Assembly: GCA_029210815.1 (NCBI GenBank)
Contig: JARGGB010000004.1
Location: 1-64,000 of the forward strand
Direction of reading: 5' to 3'
DNA: 64,000 bases
Source of the DNA: Candidatus Brevefilum sp.
GTDB taxonomy: Bacteria > Chloroflexota > Anaerolineae > Anaerolineales > Anaerolineaceae
In this document: positions 53,359 to 63,451 of the stretch, piece by piece
How positions within the stretch are numbered: the first letter of the stretch is position 1
Layout: each line of letters begins with the position of its first letter
Translations under genes and position numbers: made by a program
The notes under the pieces: model-generated
The model's input: the letters and a program-made list of their open reading frames with translations, nothing else
Told to the model about the DNA's origin: nothing
Databases searched by the model: none

Positions 53359-55778
53359 TCATTTCTATCTTGTCCTGGATCATACTCAGCCTTATTTTGG
53401 GTTGGCTCACATTTCCACTGGCATTTCGCCTGTTTTCCAAACTTTCTGATCGGGGGTACACCTTCAGTCGTATCCTTGGTTTGCTGTTGTGGGGTTTTGG
53501 CTTTTGGATTTTAACGTCGCTTAATTTATTGCAAAACCAACCGGGCGGCATTGTGTTTTCACTGGTCATTCTGCTTGTGATCAGCATTTGGTCAGGTTGG
53601 AAAAAACGTCGTGAAATTTGGGATTGGATCAAGTCCCATTGGCGATTAATCCTTGTTACCGAAATTGTTTTTATAACGGCTTTTCTATTTATGATCCTGG
53701 TGCGAGCTTCGAACCCTGAAGCAACCGGCACAGAAAAACCAATGGAGCTGGCATTTATCAATGCCATCCTCAACTCGAAATCATTCCCACCAAAGGATCC
53801 CTGGTTATCTGGCTATTCGATTTCCTATTACCATTTTGGGTATATCCTGGCTGGGATGATCGCGAAGTTGACCGCCACCAGCGGTGGTGCAGCTTTTAAT
53901 TTAATGCTGGCGCTGGTCTTTGGCTTGAGTGCTGTGGGTGCTTATGGTGTCCTCTACAACCTGCTTGTTTTGTTAGGTTATAAAATTAAGAAAGCAATGG
54001 AGGCTATATCCTGGGCTTTATTGGGTCCTGTATTTTTATTGTTTGTCAGCAACCTGGAAGTAGTCCTCGAAATGCTCCATCAGCGCGGCATTGGCTGGGA
54101 TCTGAGCACAGGGACATCCCAATTTTGGCGATGGATCAATATTGAGAGCCTTAACCAGCCGCCGAGCCCACCGCTGACCCTGATACCACAGCGGTTTTGG
54201 TGGTGGTGGCAAGCTTCCCGTGTGATCCAGGATATTGATCTGCTTGGCAATGTCAGCAGCCTTTCGCCTATTGATGAATTCCCGGCTTTTTCCTTCGTTT
54301 TGGGCGATTTACACCCCCACGTGCTGGTGATGCCCTTTGTAATGCTGGTGATTGGGCTGGCTTTAAATGTTTTCCTTGGCGGGATGAGCGGCAGAACAAA
54401 AATTTTAGGCTTTGCTTTTCCTTACCGCCTGGATCAATTTTTTCTCAGTGCCTTAATATTGGGCGGGATTGCTTTTTTGAATACATGGGACCTGCCCGTC
54501 TATTTCACCTTATTGACCGGGGCTTTTGTTTTGAACCGAGTCTTTGAGAAGGGTTGGTCGTGGCAGCGGTTTGGTGAATTCTTGCTGCTGGCATTTCCAC
54601 TGGGGATATTCTCATTAGCCCTTTATGCGCCATTTTTGATAAGTTTCCAGTCGCAGGCAGGCGGGATTTTACCGAACATTTATTATCCAACCCGAGGGCT
54701 GTATCTATGGTTGATGTTTGGGTCGCTTTTTATCCCCTTGTTTTTGTTTTTTGGCTATTTGTTGCGAAAAAGAGAAAAGGCAGATTGGCGGTGGGGGGCT
54801 TTAATTGCGCTGATCTTGATCGTGGTTCTTTACCTGGTTTCAATACTTTTGGGGATTGTGATCGCGAATATGGATATCGGTCAGCAAATGATCGCTGCCC
54901 AGGGGCAGACGAGCCTGGGCGGCATTCTTCTGGCAGCCCTCAAACATCGGCTGAGCTATGGCTTTGGAGTGCTGACATTAGCACTTTTGTTAGGTCTTGG
55001 ACTTGCGTACCTCCTGGGTGCATCTGTGAAGCAGGATTCGGATGATGATAAGCCATCTCCTTTCCCCTTCGTTTTATTGATGATCGTTTTGGGGGCAGTC
55101 ATGGTGATTGCGCCGGAATTTGTTTACCTGCGGGACAGCTTTGGTGCCCGGATGAACACAATTTTTAAGTTCTACTACCAGGCATGGATGCTGTGGTCCC
55201 TGGCTGCGGCATTTGGTGCAGTGTTGATCCTCAAAGAGGGCAAGCTTGTCTCAAAAATTTTGATTGTCATTTTCCTTCTACTGGGTCTGATTTACCCGGC
55301 ACTGGCTTATGATGAAAAAACCAATGGTTTTCAGGCTTCACAAGGATTTACCCTGGATGCAGGCGCTTATTATGCGCAGTATCAACCAGATGAGGCAGCT
55401 GCGATTGACTGGTTGTCACAAGCGCCGGATGGCGTTGTCGCAGAGGCGGTCGGCGGTCAATACTCGGGTTATGCACGGGTTTCCACCTTAAGCGGTCAGC
55501 CCGCTGTCCTGGGTTGGCCCGGGCACGAAGGACAGTGGCGGGGTGGGTATGAAGAAGTTGGCAGCCGGGAATCGGATATTCGAACTTTATATAAAACGCC
55601 AGATTGGTCAGCAGCACTGGAAATTATCCAGCGCTATCAAATCAATTATATTTTTGTGGGCAGCCTTGAAATGAGCACATACGCCCTCAATTTGGATAAA
55701 TTTGAGCAGAACTTATCCCCGGGTTTCCAGCAAGGCTTTGCGACGGTTTTTGTCGTCCCTGAAACTTTGTCGGATTGA
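53355..55778 (+). CDS. DUF2298 multispanning membrane protein
   Basis: An 807-residue protein with about 15-17 hydrophobic segments. It matches the DUF2298 (Chlor_Arch_YYY) family, seen mainly in Chloroflexota and archaea. Family-like phrases are ASNPEATGTEKPMELAFINA, of which TEKPMELAFIN is the core, then DPWLSGYSISYYHFGYI and FSFVLGDLHPHVLVMP. The topology recalls GT-C glycosyltransferases such as PMT, with loops holding Asp/Glu, but glycosyl transfer is inferred only. Translation is probably coupled to the short upstream ORF. Confidence 0.88.
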   Translation: MIISILSWIILSLILGWLTFPLAFRLFSKLSDRGYTFSRILGLLLWGFGFWILTSLNLLQNQPGGIVFSLVILLVISIWSGWKKRREIWDWIKSHWRLILVTEIVFITAFLFMILVRASNPEATGTEKPMELAFINAILNSKSFPPKDPWLSGYSISYYHFGYILAGMIAKLTATSGGAAFNLMLALVFGLSAVGAYGVLYNLLVLLGYKIKKAMEAISWALLGPVFLLFVSNLEVVLEMLHQRGIGWDLSTGTSQFWRWINIESLNQPPSPPLTLIPQRFWWWWQASRVIQDIDLLGNVSSLSPIDEFPAFSFVLGDLHPHVLVMPFVMLVIGLALNVFLGGMSGRTKILGFAFPYRLDQFFLSALILGGIAFLNTWDLPVYFTLLTGAFVLNRVFEKGWSWQRFGEFLLLAFPLGIFSLALYAPFLISFQSQAGGILPNIYYPTRGLYLWLMFGSLFIPLFLFFGYLLRKREKADWRWGALIALILIVVLYLVSILLGIVIANMDIGQQMIAAQGQTSLGGILLAALKHRLSYGFGVLTLALLLGLGLAYLLGASVKQDSDDDKPSPFPFVLLMIVLGAVMVIAPEFVYLRDSFGARMNTIFKFYYQAWMLWSLAAAFGAVLILKEGKLVSKILIVIFLLLGLIYPALAYDEKTNGFQASQGFTLDAGAYYAQYQPDEAAAIDWLSQAPDGVVAEAVGGQYSGYARVSTLSGQPAVLGWPGHEGQWRGGYEEVGSRESDIRTLYKTPDWSAALEIIQRYQINYIFVGSLEMSTYALNLDKFEQNLSPGFQQGFATVFVVPETLSD

Positions 55779-55851
55779 TGCGGGTTTTCACTCAGAATAC
55801 GCCAATTGACTCAGGGGTAGGCGTTAATATCATCGAACAATCAGCAGTCTT

Positions 55852-55880
55852 TTGTGGTAGGATTTTTCTGGACAGATAAT
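55852..55880 (+). promoter_or_regulatory. Candidate promoter of gltX
   Basis: TTGTGG, a 17-nt spacer, then GATAAT. It lies 25 nt before the gltX ATG at 55905. Confidence 0.45.
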
Positions 55881-55904
55881 AAAAAATTGAAAGGTTACCG
55901 AAAG

Positions 55905-57332
55905 ATGGTACGAACAAGATTTGCACCCAGCCCAACCGGATATATGCATATTGGCAATTTGCGAACAGCGCTTTATGCTTACCTGACCGCTCGTCGGAAT
56001 GACGGCGTGTTCATATTGCGCATTGAGGATACAGACCAGGAACGCAATGTGCCTGAAGCCCTGGCAGCAATTTACAGCGGTCTTACCCTGGCAGGCTTGG
56101 TATATGATGAGGGACCGGGGAAGGATGGCGGTTATGGTCCTTATATCCAATCTGAACGCTTGCCGATTTACAAAAAATATACCGATATCATAATTGAAAA
56201 AGGTGCAGCTTACCGTTGTTTTTGTAAAAAAGAGGCTCAAACGGTTGAAGATGAAGGACCCGTCCGAAGGGACCCCTGCAGGCTGCTCACGAAAGATGAA
56301 ATTGAACAAAAATTATCCGCAGGCGGAAGCTTTGTGGTTCGGCAGCGTATTCCTGACAAGGGGAGTACCACCTTCGCAGACCACGTTTATGGTGAAATCA
56401 CCGTTGAAAATTCACAGCTGGATGACCAGGTTTTGTTGAAGTCGGATGGTTTTCCAACTTACAATTTTGCCAATGTTGTTGATGATCACTTGATGGCGAT
56501 CACCCATGTGATGCGCGGGCAGGAATACCTGTCTTCAACGCCCAAATACAACTTGCTTTATGAAAGCTTTGGCTGGGATATTCCGGAATATGTCCATTTG
56601 CCGCTGATCATTAAAGAGGACGGCAGCAAATTCAGCAAGCGCTTGGGCGATCCCTCTTTTGAGGACCTTGTGAAAAAGGGCTATCTGCCGGAAGCAATCG
56701 TCAATTACATCGTCCTGCTGGGTTGGAGCCCGGGAAATGACCAGGAGTTCTTCACGCTGAAAGATCTTGAGGAAGTCTTCAGCATTGACCGGATCAATAA
56801 ATCCAGCGCGGCTTTTTCCTTTGATAAGCTGAACTGGTTAAACGGGGAACACATCCGTGCCCTGTCACTGGATGAATTCCATGCCTTAGCTGAGCCATAT
56901 TATCCAGAAGCGCTCGGCAGTTTCAACACTCGCAAAATCAGTGAATTATTGCAGGTGCGCACGGAGAAATTACCTGAAATTGCGGAAAAAATAGGGTTTT
57001 TCATTGAGGTGCCTGAATATGATATTGAAATGTACCGGCATGAGAAATCTAAATGTGACCCGGAAGTCAGCCTTGAAATTCTCAAGTTGGTCACCCCGGT
57101 TTTGGAATCATTGCAAAGCTGGGATAATGACAATCTTTATCTCACTTTGAAGGATTTTGGGAAAGATAATGGTTACAAAACAGGGACGGTCATGTGGCCA
57201 ATTCGCACAGCCCTTTCAGGGGTTGCCGTGACGCCGGGCGGTGCGACGGCATTGGCTGAGATATTGGGTAAAGAAGAAACCTTAAAGCGCATCCAGGCGG
57301 GGATTGATAAGTTAGAGAGAGCATTGCGGTAG
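55905..57332 (+). CDS. gltX: Glutamyl-tRNA synthetase
   Basis: A 475-residue class I synthetase. The HIGH motif is HIGN in RFAPSPTGYMHIGNLRT, and the KMSKS-type motif is KFSKRLGD. The anticodon-binding helical region fills the C-terminal third. The ORF track adds 17 N-terminal codons; ATG at 55905 gives the usual MVRTRFAPSPTG start. Whether it is discriminating or also charges tRNA-Gln is not settled by reading alone. Confidence 0.96.
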   Translation: MVRTRFAPSPTGYMHIGNLRTALYAYLTARRNDGVFILRIEDTDQERNVPEALAAIYSGLTLAGLVYDEGPGKDGGYGPYIQSERLPIYKKYTDIIIEKGAAYRCFCKKEAQTVEDEGPVRRDPCRLLTKDEIEQKLSAGGSFVVRQRIPDKGSTTFADHVYGEITVENSQLDDQVLLKSDGFPTYNFANVVDDHLMAITHVMRGQEYLSSTPKYNLLYESFGWDIPEYVHLPLIIKEDGSKFSKRLGDPSFEDLVKKGYLPEAIVNYIVLLGWSPGNDQEFFTLKDLEEVFSIDRINKSSAAFSFDKLNWLNGEHIRALSLDEFHALAEPYYPEALGSFNTRKISELLQVRTEKLPEIAEKIGFFIEVPEYDIEMYRHEKSKCDPEVSLEILKLVTPVLESLQSWDNDNLYLTLKDFGKDNGYKTGTVMWPIRTALSGVAVTPGGATALAEILGKEETLKRIQAGIDKLERALR

Positions 57333-57381
57333 TTTTTCATTTACCAATGAAAATTCATCTAAATTCCATTATGAGGGTAAA

Positions 57382-57432
57382 GTAGGGGTCCGGCACAAAG
57401 CGTCGAGGGATCGAAGACGGCTGAGCCCCTAC
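57382..57432. repeat. GTAGGGGT/GCCCCTAC inverted repeat
   Basis: GTAGGGGTC and GAGCCCCTAC flank a 30-bp core. It lies in the gap between converging gltX and nucleoside hydrolase genes. It is a member of the family at 21533 and 24270. Confidence 0.55.
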
Positions 57433-57435
57433 CTT

Positions 57436-58308
57436 TCATAGTGAATATCTTTTCGCCGAATCGCGCCATGCATTATTGAGATGATTATAGAAAGCTTGTT
57501 GATCTTGAATTCCCATTGCAAGTTTTATTACAGGGTTTTTAGATGAATCCCCTTCGATGAGCATTCCTGATTGAAGATCTTTTATAGATGGCTCAATACT
57601 GAAATCTTTGATGTTGAATAATTCAGGCTGTGTGAGATAAACCGCCGGCAGCAAATCCCATAAATAGAAAACAAATTTTCCCGTGAAAAGCCCAAAGGCC
57701 AGCAGCCATTGAAATATGGTCCATTTGAGACTGCGTGGCCAATAATCTGCATTGCGGATATCCTTGAAACGATAGGGTGCATCCAAACATGCCTGGGCGC
57801 TGAACACCGTCACCGGGCAATGTGCATTTAATACGCTTTGAGCGGCAATTGGGTTGGCAGACAAATTCAGTTCCTGAAGATTGCGATAACCGAGCTTAAC
57901 CGGTTCGAGATAACCACCCATCAGGTGGATTGCTTTGAGCTTATGAAAGAAATCCGGGTCTAATTGCGAAGCAGCGTACAAATTCCCAAGCGGCCCGGTT
58001 GCAAGCAGGATGATCTCACCCGGGTATTGGTTGGCGGCTTCGACCAGAAATCGCGCTGCCGGCGTGTCCGGGGTTTGACCTGGCTGACCTTCGCCTTTAA
58101 GAACGGGAACATTCAAATCAAGGTGATTGACAAGCTTTGAAGTTTGGGGATAAACCTGGTCGATGCGGCCGTTGCCAAAGGTTGTTGTGATGCCCAAAAG
58201 GTCAAGTTCCGGCACCCCCAGGAGGTACATCAATGTCAGCCCATCATCAACCTCTTTGAAGGGAAGTCCAAGGGTGTTATCGCAGTCGAAGATGATTTTT
58301 TGAATCAT
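57436..58308 (-). CDS. Inosine/uridine-preferring nucleoside hydrolase family protein
   Basis: A 290-residue IUNH-type hydrolase. The calcium site is FDCDNTLGLPFKEVDDGL, a DxDNxxxxxxDD pattern with a few extra residues. GITTTFGNG and LLATGPLGNL follow, matching the family. It hydrolyses ribonucleosides to base and ribose; specificity is unknown. It is monocistronic. Confidence 0.87.
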   Translation of the reverse strand: MIQKIIFDCDNTLGLPFKEVDDGLTLMYLLGVPELDLLGITTTFGNGRIDQVYPQTSKLVNHLDLNVPVLKGEGQPGQTPDTPAARFLVEAANQYPGEIILLATGPLGNLYAASQLDPDFFHKLKAIHLMGGYLEPVKLGYRNLQELNLSANPIAAQSVLNAHCPVTVFSAQACLDAPYRFKDIRNADYWPRSLKWTIFQWLLAFGLFTGKFVFYLWDLLPAVYLTQPELFNIKDFSIEPSIKDLQSGMLIEGDSSKNPVIKLAMGIQDQQAFYNHLNNAWRDSAKRYSL

Positions 58309-58452
58309 GCATGGATTTTATCATCCATTGAAAACTCTTGCTAATTGATGATGGTTTTTTAGTTTACTGGTGGGTACACCAGCATGTAACAGGGTTACAC
58401 AGTTTTAGATTCAGAATGGTTTTGTATCAAGGGCTATTCCCAAGCTGCGTTC

Positions 58453-58851
58453 TTATATATCCAGAATGTTTGGTAGGTCCAGTTTTCTTTCCGAAGCCTC
58501 TTCAGAAAAATTGCGAAAATATTTTGGAGGTGAATTTTCACCTTTAAGCCGAAGCACCAAGATATCATTTTGATAGGACCAAATATAAGTTGCCGCCTTG
58601 GGATTAATGGAATCATTGACTTGATCTGTTTCAATGATGAATTCATTGCCATGTGTTGAATATGTGCCTGATGATACAACCATGGTATCCATGTAGTAAG
58701 TCCATGTACCGTCCGGATTTATCTCGAAGAAAAACCCTCGAATTACCTCATGCTCAAACAGACCTGTGGGGAAATGGTTTCCAATACAAGCGCCTAGGGG
58801 AAAAGTCAACAGTAGAAGGTTTACGAGTAAATAGGTGATTGTCTTTTTCAT
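58453..58851 (-). CDS. Small lipoprotein, unknown function
   Basis: A 132-residue exported lipoprotein. Its signal peptide ends in a lipobox (PLGAC), and the mature part starts IGNHFPTGLFEHE. Beta-strand-like phrases such as GTYSTHGNEF and ATYIWSYQND follow. It is paralogous to the broken gene at 59218. The start at 58851 has GGAG 6 nt upstream; the ORF track start is 6 codons earlier. Confidence 0.75.
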   Translation of the reverse strand: MKKTITYLLVNLLLLTFPLGACIGNHFPTGLFEHEVIRGFFFEINPDGTWTYYMDTMVVSSGTYSTHGNEFIIETDQVNDSINPKAATYIWSYQNDILVLRLKGENSPPKYFRNFSEEASERKLDLPNILDI

Positions 58852-58869
58852 GATTTTCTCCTTTTTCAT

Positions 58870-59217
58870 CTTTCAAGATAATTTTTAATCCTGAAAGTGA
58901 AGAATGACGTGCAATTGAATTTGATCAACTTTCGTCTAGAAATGTCTTTTCTTTTGCTGTTGATTTCGTTATGAGCCCTGCCAGCTGACTTAGATAGCTA
59001 AAGAGCTCATCCAAACTTATAAATACTTCTGGCTTCCCTGTCAGTGGGCTTTGCAGACAAGCTCGCTACATCATTTTCCTTTTGTCCACGATCTCTGTGT
59101 CATTCCAATCCCACCACATGCGCAGCATGTATGAGTGACAGTTCTGTTTGACACCAATTTCTCACATGATGCGCATGTTTGATCTTCTGGCACAAGACAG
59201 CCGGTGATTTTGGTGGA
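58870..59217. other. Intergenic region between two lipoprotein genes
   Basis: About 350 bp with no recognised gene, RNA or repeat. It contains many short palindromes but no strong terminator. Confidence 0.4.
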
Positions 59218-59604
59218 TTATGGCACTTTTTTATAGCGAACATGGTCAACAGCGACCAGCCGTCCGCCACAGGGATCAGGTGTTTTGGCAATAAGATATA
59301 AAATCTCATCTTGATATGATCACGAGTAAGCAAATCTCCCAGGATTTTCGGAATCACATACTGTATCTGTCTCAAAATCGAATTGATCACCGTCGATTGT
59401 GTATGTTCCTTGAGATGCCTCTTCACCATTTGCAAAAAAAACAAATGATCCATCATCCCTTTCTTCCCAGTCATAGTCATTGGAATATAAACCGCTCGAT
59501 AGGTGAGTAAATTTTCCAGTCGGGAATTTGTCACCGGCGCAAGCGCATAAAGAAACTAAAAGGAACAGGGTCCAGCCAAGTAATACAAAACGTAACTTTT
59601 TCAT
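59218..59604 (-). pseudogene. Small lipoprotein gene interrupted by in-frame TGA
   Basis: Signal peptide with lipobox (LCAC), then AGDKFPTGKFTH, paralogous to the gene at 58453. The track ORF ends at TGA 59320-59322. The same frame continues 33 codons to TAA at 59218 with SYQDEILYLIAKTPDPCGGR, the expected C-terminal half. The TGA aligns with Trp in the paralog (Y-I-W-SYQND against Y-S-stop-SYQDE), so it looks like a TGG-to-TGA change. Selenocysteine is therefore not expected. Decay, assembly error or read-through remain possible. Confidence 0.7.
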
Positions 59605-59882
59605 TTTTTCTCCTTTTCATCAGGTAAAAGTTAGGTTACAAAATTGAAAGAATATCAATTTAAATTGGGTTATTTTTTACTATGGCGTGCAACCTGGAGA
59701 GCTTACTGGTTATTTGTGAAGCTTACAGATATCTTTCGTTTTAGTGTCTAAACAATAACAAATGAGCGTTAGGAAAACGTGGGGAAATCGTATCCAATCG
59801 ATCAAAATTGACCTTTACAGTTTGAGTTTGTATAATGGAAACAGGTATTAATATATGAAATGGCATTTTAAGTGAGAGAGCC

Positions 59883-62800
59883 ATGACACACCTCCACATT
59901 CACCTTCTGGGACCATTTGAAGCATCTCTTAATAGTGAACCGGTTACCGGATTTCATTCTGACAAAGTGCGGGCTCTGCTTGCCTATTTATGTGTTGAGA
60001 CAGAAGGTGCGCACCGCAGGGAGAAACTGGCTGGTTTTTTATGGCCGGATTTTCCTGAAAGCGTTGCTCGGACAAACCTTCGTTCGGCGCTGTGTAATCT
60101 CCGCAAGGTGATAGGCGATCGTCCGCAATCAGGAAATGCCCAATCATTAGCAAATTTCCTGTGTATAACTCGTCAGACGATCCAATTCAACCTGGACAGC
60201 GAAGCCTGGGTGGATGCCCACACATTTGTAAAAAACCTGGAAGCAGTACATCCCACGATTGCGGAACTTGAAGCAGGAGTGGCATGCTATCGAGGTGAGT
60301 TCATGGCGGGGTTTTCGGTACCTGATACTACTATCTTTGAGGAATGGCTGCTGTTTCAACGGGAGCTTTTTGAACGGCTTATTCTGAAAGCCCTGCACAC
60401 GCTGGCTGATATATACACCACTCAGGGTGAGTATGCGCGAGCTTTATCCCACGCCTGGCGGCAGGTTGAGCTGGATCCGATGCGCGAAAAAGCACAACGG
60501 CAGTTAATACGTCTCCTGGCTTACAATGGGCAGGGTGGTAAAGCATTGATCCAATATGAGATCCTCCGTCGTTTACTGGAGGATGAAATTGGTGTTGAAC
60601 CCTCGCTGGAGACGACAAAGTTGTATGAGCAAATAAAGGATGGCACATTAATTATCCCTGCATCAACTTCCACAAGTCTGCCGGCTTTCCTTTTCGAAGA
60701 GGAGCTGGAAAGGGCTGCTCAGCCAGTTTTCGTCGCTCGCGAGGGTGAAATGGCTCGATTGGAACAACTGTTTAATCGAGCACTTGCTGGCAAGGGGCAA
60801 GTGGTATTTATCATCGGCGAGCCAGGCAGCGGAAAGAGCGTCCTGGCGAGTGAATTCATCCGACGAGCGATGACGGCACACCCGAAATTATTGGCTTTAA
60901 AAGGGCGATGCAATGCTTATACGGGCATTGGGGACCCCTATTTACCCTTCCGAGAGATGATTGGGATGCTCACCGGTGACATCGAGACAAGATGGGCGGG
61001 TGGTGAAATCAGTGGTCAACATGCCCGGCGCTTGTGGAGTGGACTGCCTGTCGTTTTACAAGCCCTCCTGGAGAATGGGATCGATTTGATTGACCGTCTT
61101 ATCCCAGGTGCTTCATTACTGGCGCGTGCTCAAGTTGGCACGCCTTCACAAGCAGCGCGATTAAAGGAGATACTTGATGGAAGGAAGTTCTACAGGTCTG
61201 AAAAAGACTACATGGATCAAGCAGATTTGTTCGAGCAATACACCAAAGTTTTACAGGTGCTTTCTCATAAATTCCCTTTGGTACTGATGGTGGACGACCT
61301 TCAATGGGCAGATCCCGGTTCGATCGGCTTGCTCTTTCAACTTGGGCGCCGATTGAGGGGCAGCCAAATTCTGCTTATTGGCGCTTACCGCCCGGAGGAG
61401 GTTGCAATGGGACGCCCTTCGGCTGATTCCGGCTTGGAACGGCATCCACTGGAAACCGTCATTCATGAATTCCAACGTGATTTTGGGGATATCATTATTG
61501 ATCTTGATGATACGGAAGGTCGTACATTTGTAGAAGCCTTCCTTGATTCAGAGCCAAATTGTTTGGACATTAACTTTAGACAGGTGTTTTATCAGCATAC
61601 CGGCGGGCATCCACTGTTCGCCGTTGAATTATTGCGTGGTCTGCAGTCATGCGGTGATTTGATCAAAGATGGGTCTGGACGCTGGATTGCGAGACCTGAT
61701 TTGAACTGGAATACTCTTCCGCCGCGTGTGGAGGCGGTGATTGATGAACGGATCAAACAGTTACCGGAGGTTTGGAGGTCTATCCTTGCTGCTGCCAGCG
61801 TCGAAGGTGAAGTATTTACAGCTGAAGCAGTTGCTCGGGTTATGGAAATAGATGAAGATCAAGTCCTGGGATGTTTAAGTGGTCCTTTGACTCACAAGCA
61901 CCACCTGGTCCAGGCGCAAGATCTTGAGTGGGTGGGTGACCAGCGTCTGTCGCATTACCGCTTTCGTCACTTCCTCTTTCAAAGATACCTTTTTGATCAA
62001 TTTGACCCGGTGCAGCAGGCGCATTACCATCAAAGTTTGGGAAGTGTGCTTGAGAATCTTTATGGGGATCAGAGAGGAGAAAAGGTTGCATCCTTAGCAT
62101 GGCACTTTGAGGCGGCTGGGATGAAATTGAAGGCAGCAGAATACTTGCTCAAGGCAGGAAACCGGGCCGTTCAATTGTTTGCTTATGAGGAAGCTATCGC
62201 ACACCTCAGACATGGCCTTGAGCTAATTGAGAAACTACCCGAAACACAACAGCGTGACCAGATGGAAATGTCCTTACAACTTTCCCTGGCCATTCCCCTG
62301 GGAAGAATCCGGGCAGTCTCAGATGCCGAACTTGGACAAATCTATGCCCGGGTGAGACAACTGACGCAAAACGTTGAACCTTCATTGGAATTGTTCCAGG
62401 CTTTAGCAGGATTAAAGTGGTATTTCGATCTCCATCTTGAGCTTCAGAAGGCACTAAAGCTGGGTCAGGAGATGATCAACCTTGCTGGATATCTTAAGAT
62501 GCCAGAGTTATCAATGGTAGCTCATACAGCTACTGGAGTCACACTTCTGTATTTAGGTCGAGCTGATGAATTTCTAAAGGAGCAGCAGCGGATGTTAGCC
62601 CTCTACAATGCTGAATGTGACCGTGTTCTGGTTCAGAAGTTGGGATGGGACCCTTTAACAGAAGCACTTATCAAAGCTGGGTGGGCTTTATGGTTCCTGG
62701 GTTACTATGATCAATCCGAGGAGAGTTACAAAAAGGCTTTAAACCTGGTCAGAGAAGCGGGACATCCTTATTTACAAGTCAATGTTTTTATGTCTGCCGC

Positions 62801-63416
62801 ATATCGTTACATTGGCATGTGTGAAGTAGCGAGTGCCCGTGAAATGGCTGCTAAAGCAATCGCTATATCCAGCGAGTATGGATACTCGTTTTGTTTGGGG
62901 GGCAGTTTGGGCACAATGGGTTGGGTGTTGGGAGAGGAGGGTCAATTGGAGGAAGGGATTAACATGATCCATCACGGGCTGGCGATTGTAAAAGAAATCG
63001 GGTCATGGATTCTTTATCAAGAAGAGCTCTCTCTACTCGCCGATACCTATCGTAAAGCAAAAAAAATCTCAGAAGGATTGGCTACCGTCGAAGAGGCTCT
63101 GGCGATGGTTCACGAGAAGGGATTTCGGCTCGAAGAACCCGGATTATACAGACTGAAAGGCGTGCTGCTGCTTTTGGGAGGGGAAGCAAATAGTGAGGCA
63201 GAGGTTTGCTTCCAGCGTGCGATTGATGTCGCTCGTCAGCTCAAGGCTAAGACCTGGGAATTACGTGCTACTATGAGCCTGTGTCGCTTGTGGCAAAAAC
63301 AGGGTCAGCGGGAAAGGGCACGAAAGATGCTAGAAGAGATTTATGCCTGGTTCACAGAGGGATTCGAGACCCGCGATTTGAAAGAGGCGAAAGCTTTGTT
63401 AGAAGCGTTATCATAA
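59883..63416 (+). CDS. SARP-like regulator with AAA ATPase and TPR domains
   Basis: An 1177-residue signalling ATPase. The N-terminal OmpR-type winged helix (about 1-95; LLAYLCVETEGAHRREKLAG) is followed by a bacterial transcriptional activation domain (BTAD, about 96-245), an AAA/NACHT-like ATPase (about 285-560; Walker A GEPGSGKS near 318, Walker B LVLMVDDLQWADP near 471) and C-terminal TPRs (about 700-1170). It should activate target genes on ligand-dependent ATP binding, like AfsR and MalT relatives. No C-terminal LuxR helix-turn-helix was seen. The regulated gene is not evident nearby. TATAAT at 59831 lies 52 nt upstream. Confidence 0.88.
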   Translation: MTHLHIHLLGPFEASLNSEPVTGFHSDKVRALLAYLCVETEGAHRREKLAGFLWPDFPESVARTNLRSALCNLRKVIGDRPQSGNAQSLANFLCITRQTIQFNLDSEAWVDAHTFVKNLEAVHPTIAELEAGVACYRGEFMAGFSVPDTTIFEEWLLFQRELFERLILKALHTLADIYTTQGEYARALSHAWRQVELDPMREKAQRQLIRLLAYNGQGGKALIQYEILRRLLEDEIGVEPSLETTKLYEQIKDGTLIIPASTSTSLPAFLFEEELERAAQPVFVAREGEMARLEQLFNRALAGKGQVVFIIGEPGSGKSVLASEFIRRAMTAHPKLLALKGRCNAYTGIGDPYLPFREMIGMLTGDIETRWAGGEISGQHARRLWSGLPVVLQALLENGIDLIDRLIPGASLLARAQVGTPSQAARLKEILDGRKFYRSEKDYMDQADLFEQYTKVLQVLSHKFPLVLMVDDLQWADPGSIGLLFQLGRRLRGSQILLIGAYRPEEVAMGRPSADSGLERHPLETVIHEFQRDFGDIIIDLDDTEGRTFVEAFLDSEPNCLDINFRQVFYQHTGGHPLFAVELLRGLQSCGDLIKDGSGRWIARPDLNWNTLPPRVEAVIDERIKQLPEVWRSILAAASVEGEVFTAEAVARVMEIDEDQVLGCLSGPLTHKHHLVQAQDLEWVGDQRLSHYRFRHFLFQRYLFDQFDPVQQAHYHQSLGSVLENLYGDQRGEKVASLAWHFEAAGMKLKAAEYLLKAGNRAVQLFAYEEAIAHLRHGLELIEKLPETQQRDQMEMSLQLSLAIPLGRIRAVSDAELGQIYARVRQLTQNVEPSLELFQALAGLKWYFDLHLELQKALKLGQEMINLAGYLKMPELSMVAHTATGVTLLYLGRADEFLKEQQRMLALYNAECDRVLVQKLGWDPLTEALIKAGWALWFLGYYDQSEESYKKALNLVREAGHPYLQVNVFMSAAYRYIGMCEVASAREMAAKAIAISSEYGYSFCLGGSLGTMGWVLGEEGQLEEGINMIHHGLAIVKEIGSWILYQEELSLLADTYRKAKKISEGLATVEEALAMVHEKGFRLEEPGLYRLKGVLLLLGGEANSEAEVCFQRAIDVARQLKAKTWELRATMSLCRLWQKQGQRERARKMLEEIYAWFTEGFETRDLKEAKALLEALS

Positions 63417-63451
63417 GCCCCCTTTTTGTAAAATTGGAATCCACCGAATGG

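Noticed and set aside
59100-59534. 144-residue minus-strand ORF overlapping the broken lipoprotein gene
   Set aside because: It is in another frame, without signal peptide or family match. The lipoprotein frame resumes in its own frame after TGA, so no frameshift is needed.
264-59604. Reassignment of TGA to Trp across the genome
   Set aside because: Several intact genes (copA, pgl, the Crp-like gene, cdaA) end at TGA, so TGA is a working stop here.
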